Origin: Bacillota bacterium | GTDB lineage: Bacteria; Bacillota; Clostridia; Tissierellales; MES13 | Direction of reading: 5' to 3' | DNA: 64,000 bases | NCBI GenBank assembly: GCA_009711765.1 | Contig: VEND01000122.1 | Location: forward strand, 1 to 64,000 | In this document: positions 1-9,971 of the stretch, one piece after another | Layout: each line of letters begins with the position of its first letter | Numbering within the stretch: position 1 is the first letter of the stretch | The notes under the pieces: model-generated | Seen by the model: only the letters and a program-made list of their open reading frames with translations | Database searches by the model: none | Told to the model about the DNA's origin: nothing | Position numbers and translations under genes: made by a program

Positions 1-10
1 GACCTAACTT

Positions 11-241
11 CTATTTGTTAGCTTCAATATAATTAACTGCATCTTTCACCTTAGATATTTTTTCAGCTTCCTCATCTGGGATTTCTAAATCAAACTCATC
101 TTCTAAAGCCATGATTAGTTCAACTACATCTAGTGAATCAGCATCAAGATCATCTTGGAATGAAGCTTCCATAGTAATTTCATCTTCTTCTACTTCTAAT
201 TGTTCTGAAATTATTTCTTTTAGTTTATCAAAAATCATCAA
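11..241 (-). CDS. acpP: acyl carrier protein
   Basis: 76 aa acidic protein with the [12 protein letters not shown] phosphopantetheine motif; end of the fab operon. Confidence 0.97.
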   Translation of the reverse strand: MMIFDKLKEIISEQLEVEEDEITMEASFQDDLDADSLDVVELIMALEDEFDLEIPDEEAEKISKVKDAVNYIEANK

Positions 242-261
242 TCACACCTCCTTTCAAAATA

Positions 262-1005
262 TTAATTTGACATTCCACCGTCTACTACTATAACTTGCCC
301 TGTTATGTAACTAGCTAAATCACTTGCTAAAAATGCAACTGTATTAGCAATATCTTCTGGACTTCCTAATTTCTTTAGTGGAATATTTTTCTTATATTCT
401 TTTATTACATTTTCATTTAATTTATCTGTCATCTCAGTTTCAATAAATCCAGGTGCTATAGCATTAACTCTTATATTTTTCTTTCCAACTTCTTTAGCTA
501 AAGATTTTGTTAATCCTATAAGTCCTGCTTTTGAAGCTGAATAATTACATTGCCCTGGATTTCCTGTTATTCCTACTACGGAAGAAATATTAATTATACA
601 TCCATTTTTCTTTCTTATCATAGTTCTTATAAGGGATTTGCACAAATTATAAGCTCCCGTTAAGTTTACATTAATAACATCGTTCCAATCATCTTTAGAC
701 ATTCTCATTAATAAATTATCCTTTGTGATACCTGCATTATTAACTAAAATATCCACATTTGAAACTTCATCTAATGTTTTCTTAACTAATTTTTCAACTT
801 CTTCTAACTTAGAAACATCTGCTTGAAAACAGTATGCTTTCCTTCCCATATTTTCTATTTCAGAAACAACTTCTTCTGCCTTTTTACTATTTCTAGAATA
901 GTTAATTATTATATCTGCACCTAAAGAAGCTAGTTTAAGTGCTATTTCTTTTCCTATTCCTCTAGAACCACCTGTAACTAAAGCAACCTTACCACTTAAG
1001 TTCAT
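262..1005 (-). CDS. fabG: 3-oxoacyl-ACP reductase
   Basis: SDR: TGGSRGIG, NNAG, YSASKAG motifs; fab operon. Confidence 0.97.
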   Translation of the reverse strand: MNLSGKVALVTGGSRGIGKEIALKLASLGADIIINYSRNSKKAEEVVSEIENMGRKAYCFQADVSKLEEVEKLVKKTLDEVSNVDILVNNAGITKDNLLMRMSKDDWNDVINVNLTGAYNLCKSLIRTMIRKKNGCIINISSVVGITGNPGQCNYSASKAGLIGLTKSLAKEVGKKNIRVNAIAPGFIETEMTDKLNENVIKEYKKNIPLKKLGSPEDIANTVAFLASDLASYITGQVIVVDGGMSN

Positions 1006-1021
1006 AGCTTCACTCCTTATT

Positions 1022-1963
1022 TTATAGTTTTTCTAATAATTTATTTAAACCCTTCAAATTTTCAATGTTACTACAATTAACTTTTGCTTTTCTTTTTCTA
1101 GCAGTTTTCTTTACAAAGCTTCTTAGAGATTTCCCAGGCCCTATCTCTATGAAAGTATCTATGCCATCATTTAACATCAAATTTACTGTATCTTCCCATA
1201 ATACAGGCATAGATACCTGCTTTATAAGTAAATCTTTAATTTCTTTTGTATCCTTAATATAATCACCTGTAACATTAGAAATAACTTTTTTATTCATTTT
1301 TCCAAAGTTTACTTTATTTAATTCCTTTTCTAATTTATCTCCAGCAGGTGTTAATAAACTACTGTGAAATGGTGCACTAACTGGTAAAACTAATGCTCTT
1401 TTAGCACCCTTTTCTTTAGCTAATTCACAACTCTTTTCAACCGGATCAACTTCTCCTGATATAACTATTTGTCCAGGACAATTATAATTAGCACATTCGA
1501 CTATTCCCTTTTCATTACTTACTTTCTTTGTAATATCTTCAACTTCTTCTCTATCTAAACCTATAATAGCTGCCATAGTACCCTTTCCTAAGGGTACAGC
1601 TTCTTGCATATATTTTCCTCTTTTATTAACAAGTCTAACAGCATCACTAAAATTAAAAACTTCACTATATACTAAAGATGCATATTCTCCTAAGCTTAAT
1701 CCTGCTGTAGTTTCTGCACTTAATCCTAAGCTTTCTAAAACCCTTAAGATTGCCACTGAAGTTGTTAAGATAGCAGGTTGAGTAATTTCAGTTTTTACTA
1801 ATTCTTCCTTTGGTCCTTCGAAACACAATTTTTTAATATCAAATCCTAAGGCTTCATTTGCCTCTAAAAAAGTCTTTTTAGCAACATCATATTTTTCCGA
1901 TATTTCTAGGCCCATACCAACATACTGTGCTCCTTGACCTGGGAAAATAAAAGCTGTTTTCAT
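1022..1963 (-). CDS. fabD: malonyl CoA-ACP transacylase
   Basis: FPGQGAQ, GLSLGEY, PVSAPFHS motifs. Confidence 0.97.
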   Translation of the reverse strand: MKTAFIFPGQGAQYVGMGLEISEKYDVAKKTFLEANEALGFDIKKLCFEGPKEELVKTEITQPAILTTSVAILRVLESLGLSAETTAGLSLGEYASLVYSEVFNFSDAVRLVNKRGKYMQEAVPLGKGTMAAIIGLDREEVEDITKKVSNEKGIVECANYNCPGQIVISGEVDPVEKSCELAKEKGAKRALVLPVSAPFHSSLLTPAGDKLEKELNKVNFGKMNKKVISNVTGDYIKDTKEIKDLLIKQVSMPVLWEDTVNLMLNDGIDTFIEIGPGKSLRSFVKKTARKRKAKVNCSNIENLKGLNKLLEKL

Positions 1964-1973
1964 AATATCACTC

Positions 1974-2912
1974 CTACAATTTTGCTATGTTTTCTTTTAC
2001 TTCTTTTGCATGGCTCATTATTTCATCAATTACTTCTCGACAACTTTTTATATCAGTTATAAGACCACTTATCTGTCCAGCCATTACAGAGCCATATTCT
2101 ATGTCTCCATCTATAACTGCTTTTTTAAGAGCACCTGCTCCCATTTTTTCTATTTCACTTTTATCAACATTATTCTTTTCTAATTTATTAAATTCTTTCG
2201 TTAATTTATTTTTTAGAGTTCTAACAGGATGTCCTGTTGATCTACCAGTAGCTATAGCATCTCTATCCTTAGCTTTTAATATTTTATACTTATAATCATT
2301 ATGAGCTATGCATTCCTCAGTACAAACAAACCGAGTACCTATTTGTACAGCTTTAGCTCCTAAGGATAATGCAGCTACAAAACCTCTTCCATCAGCAATA
2401 CCTCCTGCAGCTATAACAGGGATGTTTACAGAATCTGTAATCTGTGGTACTAAAGACATAGTAGTTAACTCACCGATATGTCCTCCTGCTTCTGTCCCTT
2501 CAGCTATAACTGCATCACAACCTACTCTTTCCATTCTCTTTGCTAGCGCAACAGACGGTACAACTGGAATTACTTTAGTTTCTATTTTTTTAAATCCTTC
2601 TATATATTTACCAGGATTCCCAGCACCAGTTGTAACTACTGGAATTTTTTCTTCATGTACTAAATCTATCATATCATCCACATAGGGAGATAATAGCATT
2701 ATATTAATTCCAAAAGGTTTATCTGTTAATTCTTTAGCCTTTTTTATCTCTTTTTTTATAACATCCTTTGGTGCATTTCCACAGCCTATTATACCTAAAC
2801 CTCCAGCATCTGATACTGCTGCAGCTAATTCAGCTGTTGCAACCCAAGCCATTCCCCCTTGAATTATTGGGTATTTTATATTAAGTAATTCACAAATTTC
2901 AGTATTAAACAT
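1974..2912 (-). CDS. fabK: enoyl-ACP reductase II (FMN-dependent)
   Basis: NPD/FabK-like TIM barrel (PIIQGGMAWVA, AEGTEAGGHIGE, GGIADGRG) in fab operon. Confidence 0.93.
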   Translation of the reverse strand: MFNTEICELLNIKYPIIQGGMAWVATAELAAAVSDAGGLGIIGCGNAPKDVIKKEIKKAKELTDKPFGINIMLLSPYVDDMIDLVHEEKIPVVTTGAGNPGKYIEGFKKIETKVIPVVPSVALAKRMERVGCDAVIAEGTEAGGHIGELTTMSLVPQITDSVNIPVIAAGGIADGRGFVAALSLGAKAVQIGTRFVCTEECIAHNDYKYKILKAKDRDAIATGRSTGHPVRTLKNKLTKEFNKLEKNNVDKSEIEKMGAGALKKAVIDGDIEYGSVMAGQISGLITDIKSCREVIDEIMSHAKEVKENIAKL

Positions 2913-2922
2913 AGTGTGCCTC

Positions 2923-3915
2923 CTATTTATTCCATTTAATTACACAAGATCCCCAAGTTAAGCCTCCTCCAAAACCTACAAGGATTACATTATCATTATT
3001 TTTAATCTTACCTTCCTTAACCGCTTCATCTAATGCAACTGGTATGGACGCCGATGACATGTTTCCATATTTATCTAGATTTACATATACCTTGTCCTTA
3101 TCTAGTTTTAATCTTTTTCTAGCTGAGTTTATTATTCTTATATTAGCTTGATGAGGAACTAAGTAATCTATATCTGACAATTCTAAACCACTTTTATTTA
3201 CTACCTTCTTTGAAGCATCCCCCATAATTTTTACTGCAAATTTAAATACTCCATTACCCTCCATATTTATATAATGAAGTTTATTTTCAACAGTTTCCTT
3301 GCTAGCAGGCATTTTAGATCCTCCTGCTGGTTGTGTTAAATAATCTGCTCCTTTACCATCAGCACCTATATCTATCGATAATACACCTGTATTTTCTTCA
3401 ACCTCGCTAATAACTGCTGCTCCAGCTCCATCTCCAAATAACACACAAGTATTTCTATCTGTAAAATCAGTTATCTTTGATAAAGCATCAGCACTAATTA
3501 ATAAAATATTCTTATATATCCCTGCCTTCACATAACCATAGGCAACTGAAAGTCCGTATATAAAACCTGAACATGCCGCCTCTAAATCAAAGGCCGCTGC
3601 ATTTTCACACTCTAAATCCCTTTGTACTAAACATGCAGTAGATGGAAATGCCATATCAGGAGTGACTGTTGTTACTATTATTAAATCAATATCTTCACTA
3701 CTTAACCCTGAATCTTTGATAGCTTTTTTTCCAGCTTCTATTGCCATATACGAAGTTGCTTTATCCTTATCTAAAATCCTTCTTTCCTTTATACCTGTCC
3801 TTGATTGAATCCATTCATCATTAGTATCAACCATTTCTTCTAGTTCTTTATTAGTTAATATATTCTCAGGCACATAACTACCTAAGCCTATAATTCCAAC
3901 ACCTTTATTATTCAG
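2923..3915 (-). CDS. fabH: 3-oxoacyl-ACP synthase III; start extended to a CTG codon
   Basis: ORF track starts at GTG 3873, but the conserved N-terminus [22 protein letters not shown] continues in frame to CTG (3913-3915), preceded by AGGAGGGG; ACSGF, HQAN motifs. Confidence 0.9.
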   Translation of the reverse strand: MNNKGVGIIGLGSYVPENILTNKELEEMVDTNDEWIQSRTGIKERRILDKDKATSYMAIEAGKKAIKDSGLSSEDIDLIIVTTVTPDMAFPSTACLVQRDLECENAAAFDLEAACSGFIYGLSVAYGYVKAGIYKNILLISADALSKITDFTDRNTCVLFGDGAGAAVISEVEENTGVLSIDIGADGKGADYLTQPAGGSKMPASKETVENKLHYINMEGNGVFKFAVKIMGDASKKVVNKSGLELSDIDYLVPHQANIRIINSARKRLKLDKDKVYVNLDKYGNMSSASIPVALDEAVKEGKIKNNDNVILVGFGGGLTWGSCVIKWNK

Positions 3916-4915
3916 TTTTCTCCCCTCCTGTCTTATTTATTTCTTGTTTTATTTTATTAACAACATCTCTTTCTGTAAAAATCTTTGCCTGCCTTATTGC
4001 ATTTTTAATAGCGACAGCATCTGAGCTACCATGGGCTTTAATAACAGCTCCCTTTAATCCTAATAAAAGGGCACCTCCATACTCACTATAATCTAATTTA
4101 TCCTTAAAACTTTTAAAACTAGGCTTAAGTAAGAGTGCACCTATTTTTGTTAATGTATTTTTCATAAATTCTTTCTTTAAAGTACTAAAAATTGATTGGG
4201 CTAACCCTTCAGTAAGTTTTAAGACTGTATTTCCTACAAATCCATCAGTAAGTAAAATATCTACATAACCCTTAGGGATATCTCGTGCTTCTAAATTCCC
4301 ATAAAAGTTTATATCAGCCTCTTTAAGTAAATTATATGTATCTTTTACTAATTCATTGCCCTTTCCTTCTTCTACTCCTATATTAACAAGTCCAACCTTA
4401 GGATTTTCAATGTCTAAGACTTTCTCAGCATAAATAGAGCCCATTATTGCAAACTGCTTTAAATTTTTTGGTCTACACTCTGCATTGGCTCCTGCATCTA
4501 AAAGTAAAGATACTCCCTTATCAGTTGGATACACAGGAGCTAATGCTGGCCTTTCAATACCTTTAATTCTTCCAGCTACAAAAATACCTCCTGCTAACAA
4601 CGCCCCCGTGTTACCTGAGGATATAAATGCATCTGCCTGATTCTTTTTTACCAAATTAAGTCCTACAACCATAGAAGAAATCTTTTTTCTTCTAATAGCT
4701 ATTACTGGTTTATCTTCATTTTCTATTATTTCATTTGCATTTACTATTTCTAAATTATCCTTTGGATATTCATATTTATTTAATTCTTTTTCTATATCTT
4801 CTTTTTTTCCTACTAAAATAACATTTATATCTAATTCCTTAATAGCATCAACAGCACCTTTTACTGTTACTGTTACACCTTTGTCTCCCCCCATAGCATC
4901 TAAAGCTATCTTCAT
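3908..4915 (-). CDS. plsX: phosphate acyltransferase PlsX
   Basis: [12 protein letters not shown]-terminus; upstream of fabH. Confidence 0.97.
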   Translation of the reverse strand: MKIALDAMGGDKGVTVTVKGAVDAIKELDINVILVGKKEDIEKELNKYEYPKDNLEIVNANEIIENEDKPVIAIRRKKISSMVVGLNLVKKNQADAFISSGNTGALLAGGIFVAGRIKGIERPALAPVYPTDKGVSLLLDAGANAECRPKNLKQFAIMGSIYAEKVLDIENPKVGLVNIGVEEGKGNELVKDTYNLLKEADINFYGNLEARDIPKGYVDILLTDGFVGNTVLKLTEGLAQSIFSTLKKEFMKNTLTKIGALLLKPSFKSFKDKLDYSEYGGALLLGLKGAVIKAHGSSDAVAIKNAIRQAKIFTERDVVNKIKQEINKTGGEKTE

Positions 4916-4934
4916 TTTAACCCTCCTAGTATAT

Positions 4935-5492
4935 TTATTCGATAACTACTAGAATAAATTTACCTCTAAAAACTTGTTTTTGAGAAACGTTAATAAATAC
5001 ATGCACAAAGTACTTATTTCCTCGTATACGAACAACCTCTGCTTTAGCAATTAATTTTTCACCAGCTTCAACTGGTGTTTTATATTTAATATTTGAAACT
5101 CCAGTTAAAGCTACATCAGCATCTATAACTGCCATAGCTATAGACTCAGCTTGAGCAAAGATATGATGACCTCTAATAACGTTGGTTTTTTCAAAAGCCA
5201 TATTTTTATCAGTCTCTAAAATTGATATACCACTTTTTCCAAGTTGTAAATCTACTAACTCCCCAACTATTTCTTTACCTCCTAAAGATCTAACTTTAGA
5301 ATAATTATTCTCTGCCACATGTTTAACCCGTTCTCTTAACTCTGGTATTCCTAATTCTAATCTGTCTAATCTAATTGTTTGAATGCTTACATCAAATATT
5401 TCGGTTAATTCTTCATCTGTCAAAAAGGGGTCTTCAGATAGTTTTTCCTTTAACTTTTCTTGCCTTTCTTTCTTTTTAAATCTTTTAGCCAA
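4935..5492 (-). CDS. fapR: fatty acid biosynthesis transcriptional regulator FapR (TTG start)
   Basis: HTH N-terminus plus hot-dog domain; heads the plsX-fab operon; FapR-type operator just upstream. Confidence 0.93.
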   Translation of the reverse strand: MAKRFKKKERQEKLKEKLSEDPFLTDEELTEIFDVSIQTIRLDRLELGIPELRERVKHVAENNYSKVRSLGGKEIVGELVDLQLGKSGISILETDKNMAFEKTNVIRGHHIFAQAESIAMAVIDADVALTGVSNIKYKTPVEAGEKLIAKAEVVRIRGNKYFVHVFINVSQKQVFRGKFILVVIE

Positions 5493-5520
5493 AAAACCAC
5501 CCCTATATTATAACTTGAAT

Positions 5521-5537
5521 TTAGTACCTGTTACTAA
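5521..5537. promoter_or_regulatory. FapR operator
   Basis: TTAGTACCTGTTACTAA inverted repeat matching the known FapR box pattern, directly downstream of the fapR -10. Confidence 0.85.
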
Positions 5538-5542
5538 AACTT

Positions 5543-5571
5543 AGTATATATCATCTTCATTTATAATGCAA
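5543..5571 (-). promoter_or_regulatory. sigma-A type promoter of the fapR operon
   Basis: minus strand TTGCAT-17 nt-TATACT. Confidence 0.75.
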
Positions 5572-5601
5572 GAGATATTATTTTTTTTTAATAAGTATTA
5601 A

Positions 5602-5632
5602 AAAGACCTGTATCTATCAGATACAGGTCTTT
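5602..5632 (-). terminator. terminator downstream of rpmF
   Basis: AAAGACCTGTATCT/AGATACAGGTCTTT perfect stem followed by T's on the minus strand. Confidence 0.8.
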
Positions 5633-5679
5633 AGTCAAATTATAAAAGATAGCGATTTATTAATCACTATCTTCATAAC

Positions 5680-5859
5680 TTATTCTACCTCTATAACTTC
5701 TTTATTCTTGTAATATCCACATTCCTTACATACTCTATGTGGTAATTTAGGTTCATGGCATTGAGGGCACTCAACGAAGCTAGGTTTCCTAAGTTTACTA
5801 TTAGCTGATCTTCTTTTATCTCTTCTTGACTTAGAAGTTTTTCGCTTAGGTACTGCCAT
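5680..5859 (-). CDS. rpmF: 50S ribosomal protein L32 (59 aa, below the ORF track cutoff)
   Basis: Translated by hand: [67 protein letters not shown]; CxxC pairs. Confidence 0.97.
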   Translation of the reverse strand: MAVPKRKTSKSRRDKRRSANSKLRKPSFVECPQCHEPKLPHRVCKECGYYKNKEVIEVE

Positions 5860-5877
5860 TTAAAACACCTCCTTAAA

Positions 5878-6378
5878 TTAGTCCAATAATTCTTTTAGTT
5901 TTTCTAAACGAGGGTCCACATCAGTAGTATCACATTCACACTGCTCCCCATTTAAATTGATTCCACATTTAGGACAAAGACCTTTACAATCACTATTACA
6001 TAGCGATTTCATAGGAAAATCTAAAACTATAACCTTTTTTATAGCCTTTTCTAAATCGATTTTTCCTTTATCCAAATAAATTGTAATCTCTTCCTTTGAA
6101 TCATCTTCGGCTTTTTCAATAATTTTCCCTGATAGAACTGAAGTTTGTTTATTAGTAAACTCTTCTAAACATCTGTCACAAACATCGGTATATTCATAAG
6201 AAATATCTAAATTTATAAAAATACCGTCATCTGTTTTATAGATGCCTCCATTAAGAGCTAAGGGCTTATGAAACTCCACTCTTTTACCCCTTATATTTAA
6301 GTAACTTAAATCAAAGACATCATCGATTTTAACAATATTCTCAGAACCATCAAGAAGTTTTGATAGGTTTATTATCAT
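5878..6378 (-). CDS. DUF177 / YceD family protein
   Basis: Upstream of rpmF; C-terminal CNSDCKGLCPKCG typical of the family. Confidence 0.9.
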   Translation of the reverse strand: MIINLSKLLDGSENIVKIDDVFDLSYLNIRGKRVEFHKPLALNGGIYKTDDGIFINLDISYEYTDVCDRCLEEFTNKQTSVLSGKIIEKAEDDSKEEITIYLDKGKIDLEKAIKKVIVLDFPMKSLCNSDCKGLCPKCGINLNGEQCECDTTDVDPRLEKLKELLD

Positions 6379-6449
6379 ATTATTCACCTCTAACATCGCC
6401 GAATTTCATTATATAAACCAAGATAACTTTTGTCAAGTAATATTTATAA

Positions 6450-6472
6450 GACAGGGGAAAAATCCCCTGTCT
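6450..6472 (-). terminator. hairpin downstream of ackA
   Basis: GACAGGGGA-TTTT(T)-TCCCCTGTC. Confidence 0.6.
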
Positions 6473-6475
6473 ATA

Positions 6476-7666
6476 TTATATAAGATTCTCAGTGTCTCTA
6501 GCAATCATTAATTCTTCATTAGTTGGTATAACTATAACTTTAACTTTTGAATCTTCAGTATTAACAACAGTATCTTTTCCTCTTACATCATTCTTTTCTT
6601 TATCTATTTGTATACCCATATATTCTAAATCAGAACAAATTGCTTCTCTCATAACAGGTGAATTTTCTCCTAAACCTGCTGTAAATACTACTGTATCTAC
6701 TCCGCCCATTATTGAAGCATATGCTCCTATATATTTTTTAACTCTGTTTACGAATTTATCTAATGCCAATTGAGCTCTTTCATTTCCATCATTAGCAGCT
6801 TCTTCTATATCTCTAAAATCACTACTTACTCCTGAAATTCCTAAAACTCCTGATTTTTTATTCATTAAAGTATTTACTTCTTCTATACTCATATTTTCCT
6901 TTTCCATAAGGAAAGTGATTATCGCTGGGTCTAAATCTCCACATCTTGTTCCCATTGCAAGTCCTTCTAAAGGTGTGAATCCCATACTAGTATCTATTGA
7001 CTTTCCATTTTTAACTGCAGCTAAACTCGCACCATTTCCTAGGTGACATGTAATAATTTTTAAATCTTCTAAATCTTTATCTAACATCTCTGCAGCCTTA
7101 TTAGCAACATATTTATGTGAAGTTCCATGGAAACCATATCTTCTTATACCATATTTCTCGTATAATTCATATGGTAATGGGTAAATAAAGTTTTTCTTTG
7201 GCATTGTTTGATGGAATGCAGTATCAAATACAGCCACCATCGGAGTATTAGGCATTAATTCTTGACATGCCTCAATTCCCATCATGTTAGGTGGATTGTG
7301 TAGTGGTGCTAAATCTGCACATTCCTCAATAGCATCCATTACATTTTGGTCTATCTTAACTGAATCTGCGAATTTCTCTCCTCCGTGAACAACTCTGTGT
7401 CCAACTGCATTGATTTCATCCATAGAATCAATAATTCCATGTTCTTTGTCAACTAATGCATTTAAAACTATTTCTAAAGCTACCTTGTGATTCTTCATAG
7501 GTTTTTCAATAACTACTTTGTCATTTCCGCTAGGCTTATGTACCACCTTTGAACCTTCAATCCCTATTCTTTCTCCTAATCCTTTTGCTAATACTTCTTC
7601 ATTTTCCATATCTATTAATTGATATTTTAACGAAGAACTACCACAGTTAATAACCAAAATCTTCAT
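6476..7666 (-). CDS. ackA: acetate kinase
   Basis: [31 protein letters not shown] motifs. Confidence 0.98.
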   Translation of the reverse strand: MKILVINCGSSSLKYQLIDMENEEVLAKGLGERIGIEGSKVVHKPSGNDKVVIEKPMKNHKVALEIVLNALVDKEHGIIDSMDEINAVGHRVVHGGEKFADSVKIDQNVMDAIEECADLAPLHNPPNMMGIEACQELMPNTPMVAVFDTAFHQTMPKKNFIYPLPYELYEKYGIRRYGFHGTSHKYVANKAAEMLDKDLEDLKIITCHLGNGASLAAVKNGKSIDTSMGFTPLEGLAMGTRCGDLDPAIITFLMEKENMSIEEVNTLMNKKSGVLGISGVSSDFRDIEEAANDGNERAQLALDKFVNRVKKYIGAYASIMGGVDTVVFTAGLGENSPVMREAICSDLEYMGIQIDKEKNDVRGKDTVVNTEDSKVKVIVIPTNEELMIARDTENLI

Positions 7667-7868
7667 ATATAAACCTCCTAATTTTTATTCTTTTTCTACC
7701 AACAACATAATAATACAAAAACACAAAAAAATCAACTATATAAACCATAAAAACAATATTTTCTTAATATTTTTATTATTTTATTTTATAATTATATTAT
7801 ACATATTTTTTGTATATTTACTCATAATGTAATAAAATAGTTATAAACATATTAAATGGAGGATTTTA

Positions 7869-9104
7869 ATGAATATAGTCGGTTTAATTACAGAATACAA
7901 CCCATTTCATAATGGTCATTTTCATCACTTTAAATTATCTAAGGAAGTAACTAATTCAAGTTTGAGTGTTTGTGTAATGAGTGGAAATTTTCTTCAAAGA
8001 GGTGAACCTGCTATAGTTGACAAATGGACTAGAGCTAAGTCAGCAGTTGATAGCGGCGTTGATTTGGTATTGGAATTACCTACAATATATGCTTGTCAAA
8101 GTGCAGAATATTTTGCCTATGGAGCAATTAAATTATTAGATTCTTTAAATATTATTGATTCAATTTCTTTTGGGAGTGAATCAGGAAATTTAGATCTTTT
8201 AAAAGAAATTGCAAGTATTTTATCTAATGAAACTTTAGATTTTAAAAAACACTTGAAAAAATCTTTATCAAACGGCGACCCTTTCCCAAAGGCTAGAAAT
8301 TATGCCCTAAAAAAAAGTTTAGATAAGGATGTTTCAAAAATACTTATAAAATCAAATAATATATTAGGTATTGAATATATTAAAGCTCTAAATAAATTAA
8401 AAAGTAATATTAAGCCTTTTACTATTAAAAGAAAAGGGGCAGATTATAATTCAAATGTATTGACTGGTAGTATTTCAAGTGCTACTTCTATACGGAAAAC
8501 ACTTTTAGAAAATTACGATTTAAAGAATATTTCTAAATCTATTCCCACTCATAGCTATAGACATTTAAAAGATTTTTATAATGAATACAAAACTTTTAAT
8601 AAGCTAGAAAATTACAATGACATCTTACTTTATCTTTTAAGAACAAATAATAAAGAAATGTTAAATAACCTAATGGATGTCGAAGAAGGATTAGATAACA
8701 GAATTAAAAATATTAGTAATAAATATGATGATATAAGAGTTATCTTAAATAATATTAAAACTAAAAGATATGCATATACAAGACTACAAAGAATTTTTAT
8801 CCATCTCTTATTAGGATTAACAGAGGATAAATTCAAAACCTATCATAACAGTTCTTTAACCTATGTTAGGGTACTTGCATCTAATGTTAATGGTTTTAAA
8901 ATATTAAAACAAATCAAAAAAGAATCTAATGTAGAAATTATAACTAAGTTTGCTAACTACGAAAAAATTAAATCCAAAAAATTAAAAGATATGATTGAAA
9001 TAGACAAAAAGGCAACAGATATTTACTTTTTAGGTCTAAATAAAAGTAAGACTATAAAAGCAAATTATGATTATTACATATCACCATATATAAAAAAAGA
9101 TTAA
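7869..9104 (+). CDS. tmcAL: tRNA(Met) cytidine acetate ligase (YlbM family)
   Basis: VGLITEYNPFHNGHFHH nucleotidyltransferase motif and MSGNFLQRGEPAIVDKWTRA. Confidence 0.95.
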   Translation: MNIVGLITEYNPFHNGHFHHFKLSKEVTNSSLSVCVMSGNFLQRGEPAIVDKWTRAKSAVDSGVDLVLELPTIYACQSAEYFAYGAIKLLDSLNIIDSISFGSESGNLDLLKEIASILSNETLDFKKHLKKSLSNGDPFPKARNYALKKSLDKDVSKILIKSNNILGIEYIKALNKLKSNIKPFTIKRKGADYNSNVLTGSISSATSIRKTLLENYDLKNISKSIPTHSYRHLKDFYNEYKTFNKLENYNDILLYLLRTNNKEMLNNLMDVEEGLDNRIKNISNKYDDIRVILNNIKTKRYAYTRLQRIFIHLLLGLTEDKFKTYHNSSLTYVRVLASNVNGFKILKQIKKESNVEIITKFANYEKIKSKKLKDMIEIDKKATDIYFLGLNKSKTIKANYDYYISPYIKKD

Positions 9105-9123
9105 GCTTTAAAGCTTAATCTTT
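9096..9123. terminator. bidirectional terminator between convergent genes
   Basis: AAAGATTAAGCTTTAAAGCTTAATCTTT perfect palindrome flanked by A/T runs. Confidence 0.8.
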
Positions 9124-9900
9124 ATATTTTTTAATAATTGCTTTTATTTTTTTCATATTTTTAATAGTTTCATTATAGCCTATTTCAAAACACTCTTCCA
9201 CTTTATCAAATCTAGATGGTTTTATATGTGATAAATTAGGCTTAATTACTATATCAGCTAATATTATTCTATTTTCTAATATCTGTTTTGCCATAACATC
9301 AATTGATTGTAATATCACATCAAAAACATTATTAATCCTACCAGGTTTTGTGCTAAAACCAACATCAACTGCAATGATTATATCAGCTCCCATATCTTTA
9401 ACAATATTTACAGGCACCCTTTCTATTACACCTCCATCAACTAATACTTTATCCCTTGATTTTACAGGAACAAATATTCCAGGAATAGATATACTCGCTC
9501 TTACTGCTTTATATATAGGTCCTTTTTTAAATACAAATACTTTAGAATTTTTAATATCTGTAGCTACTATAGAAAGTTTTTTATTAGTATCCTCTATATT
9601 TTTGCCACCTGTTAATAGTTTGGTAATTTCCTCTACACAATTCCCCTTAATAAAACCTCTTTTTGGTACTGTTAAATCTAACCATGTTTTTCTATCTAAT
9701 TGTAAAGCTATATTTTTCATCATATTAGGTTTTGTATTGCAACAATAAACACTTCCTATTAATGCACCAGCACTACTTCCTGCTACACAATCTATTTTTA
9801 TATTATTATCATCTAATGCTTTTAAAACCCCTATATGAGCTAAACCTCTAGCGGCACCTGAACCTAAAGCTAAACCTAAAACTGGTTCCTTCCCAAATAA
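9115..9900 (-). CDS. patatin-like phospholipase family protein (YlbK-like); N-terminus outside the called ORF, start unresolved
   Basis: In-frame upstream of the called M9723: LFGKEPVLGLALGSGAARGLAHIGVLKALDDNNIKIDCVAGSSAGALIGSVYCCNTKPN, supplying the Gly-rich loop and GSSAG nucleophile elbow; DGG present downstream. Confidence 0.8.
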   Translation of the reverse strand, partial: LFGKEPVLGLALGSGAARGLAHIGVLKALDDNNIKIDCVAGSSAGALIGSVYCCNTKPNMMKNIALQLDRKTWLDLTVPKRGFIKGNCVEEITKLLTGGKNIEDTNKKLSIVATDIKNSKVFVFKKGPIYKAVRASISIPGIFVPVKSRDKVLVDGGVIERVPVNIVKDMGADIIIAVDVGFSTKPGRINNVFDVILQSIDVMAKQILENRIILADIVIKPNLSHIKPSRFDKVEECFEIGYNETIKNMKKIKAIIKKYKD

Positions 9901-9971
9901 TCACCCTCTTTAAATCATATATATATAATTACTTCAATATAATATAACATGAAATTAACAGGAGGTATGTC

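Noticed and set aside
2308-2685. 125 aa plus-strand ORF
   Set aside because: Antisense to fabK.
9350-9748. 132 aa plus-strand ORF
   Set aside because: Antisense to the patatin-like gene; no motifs.
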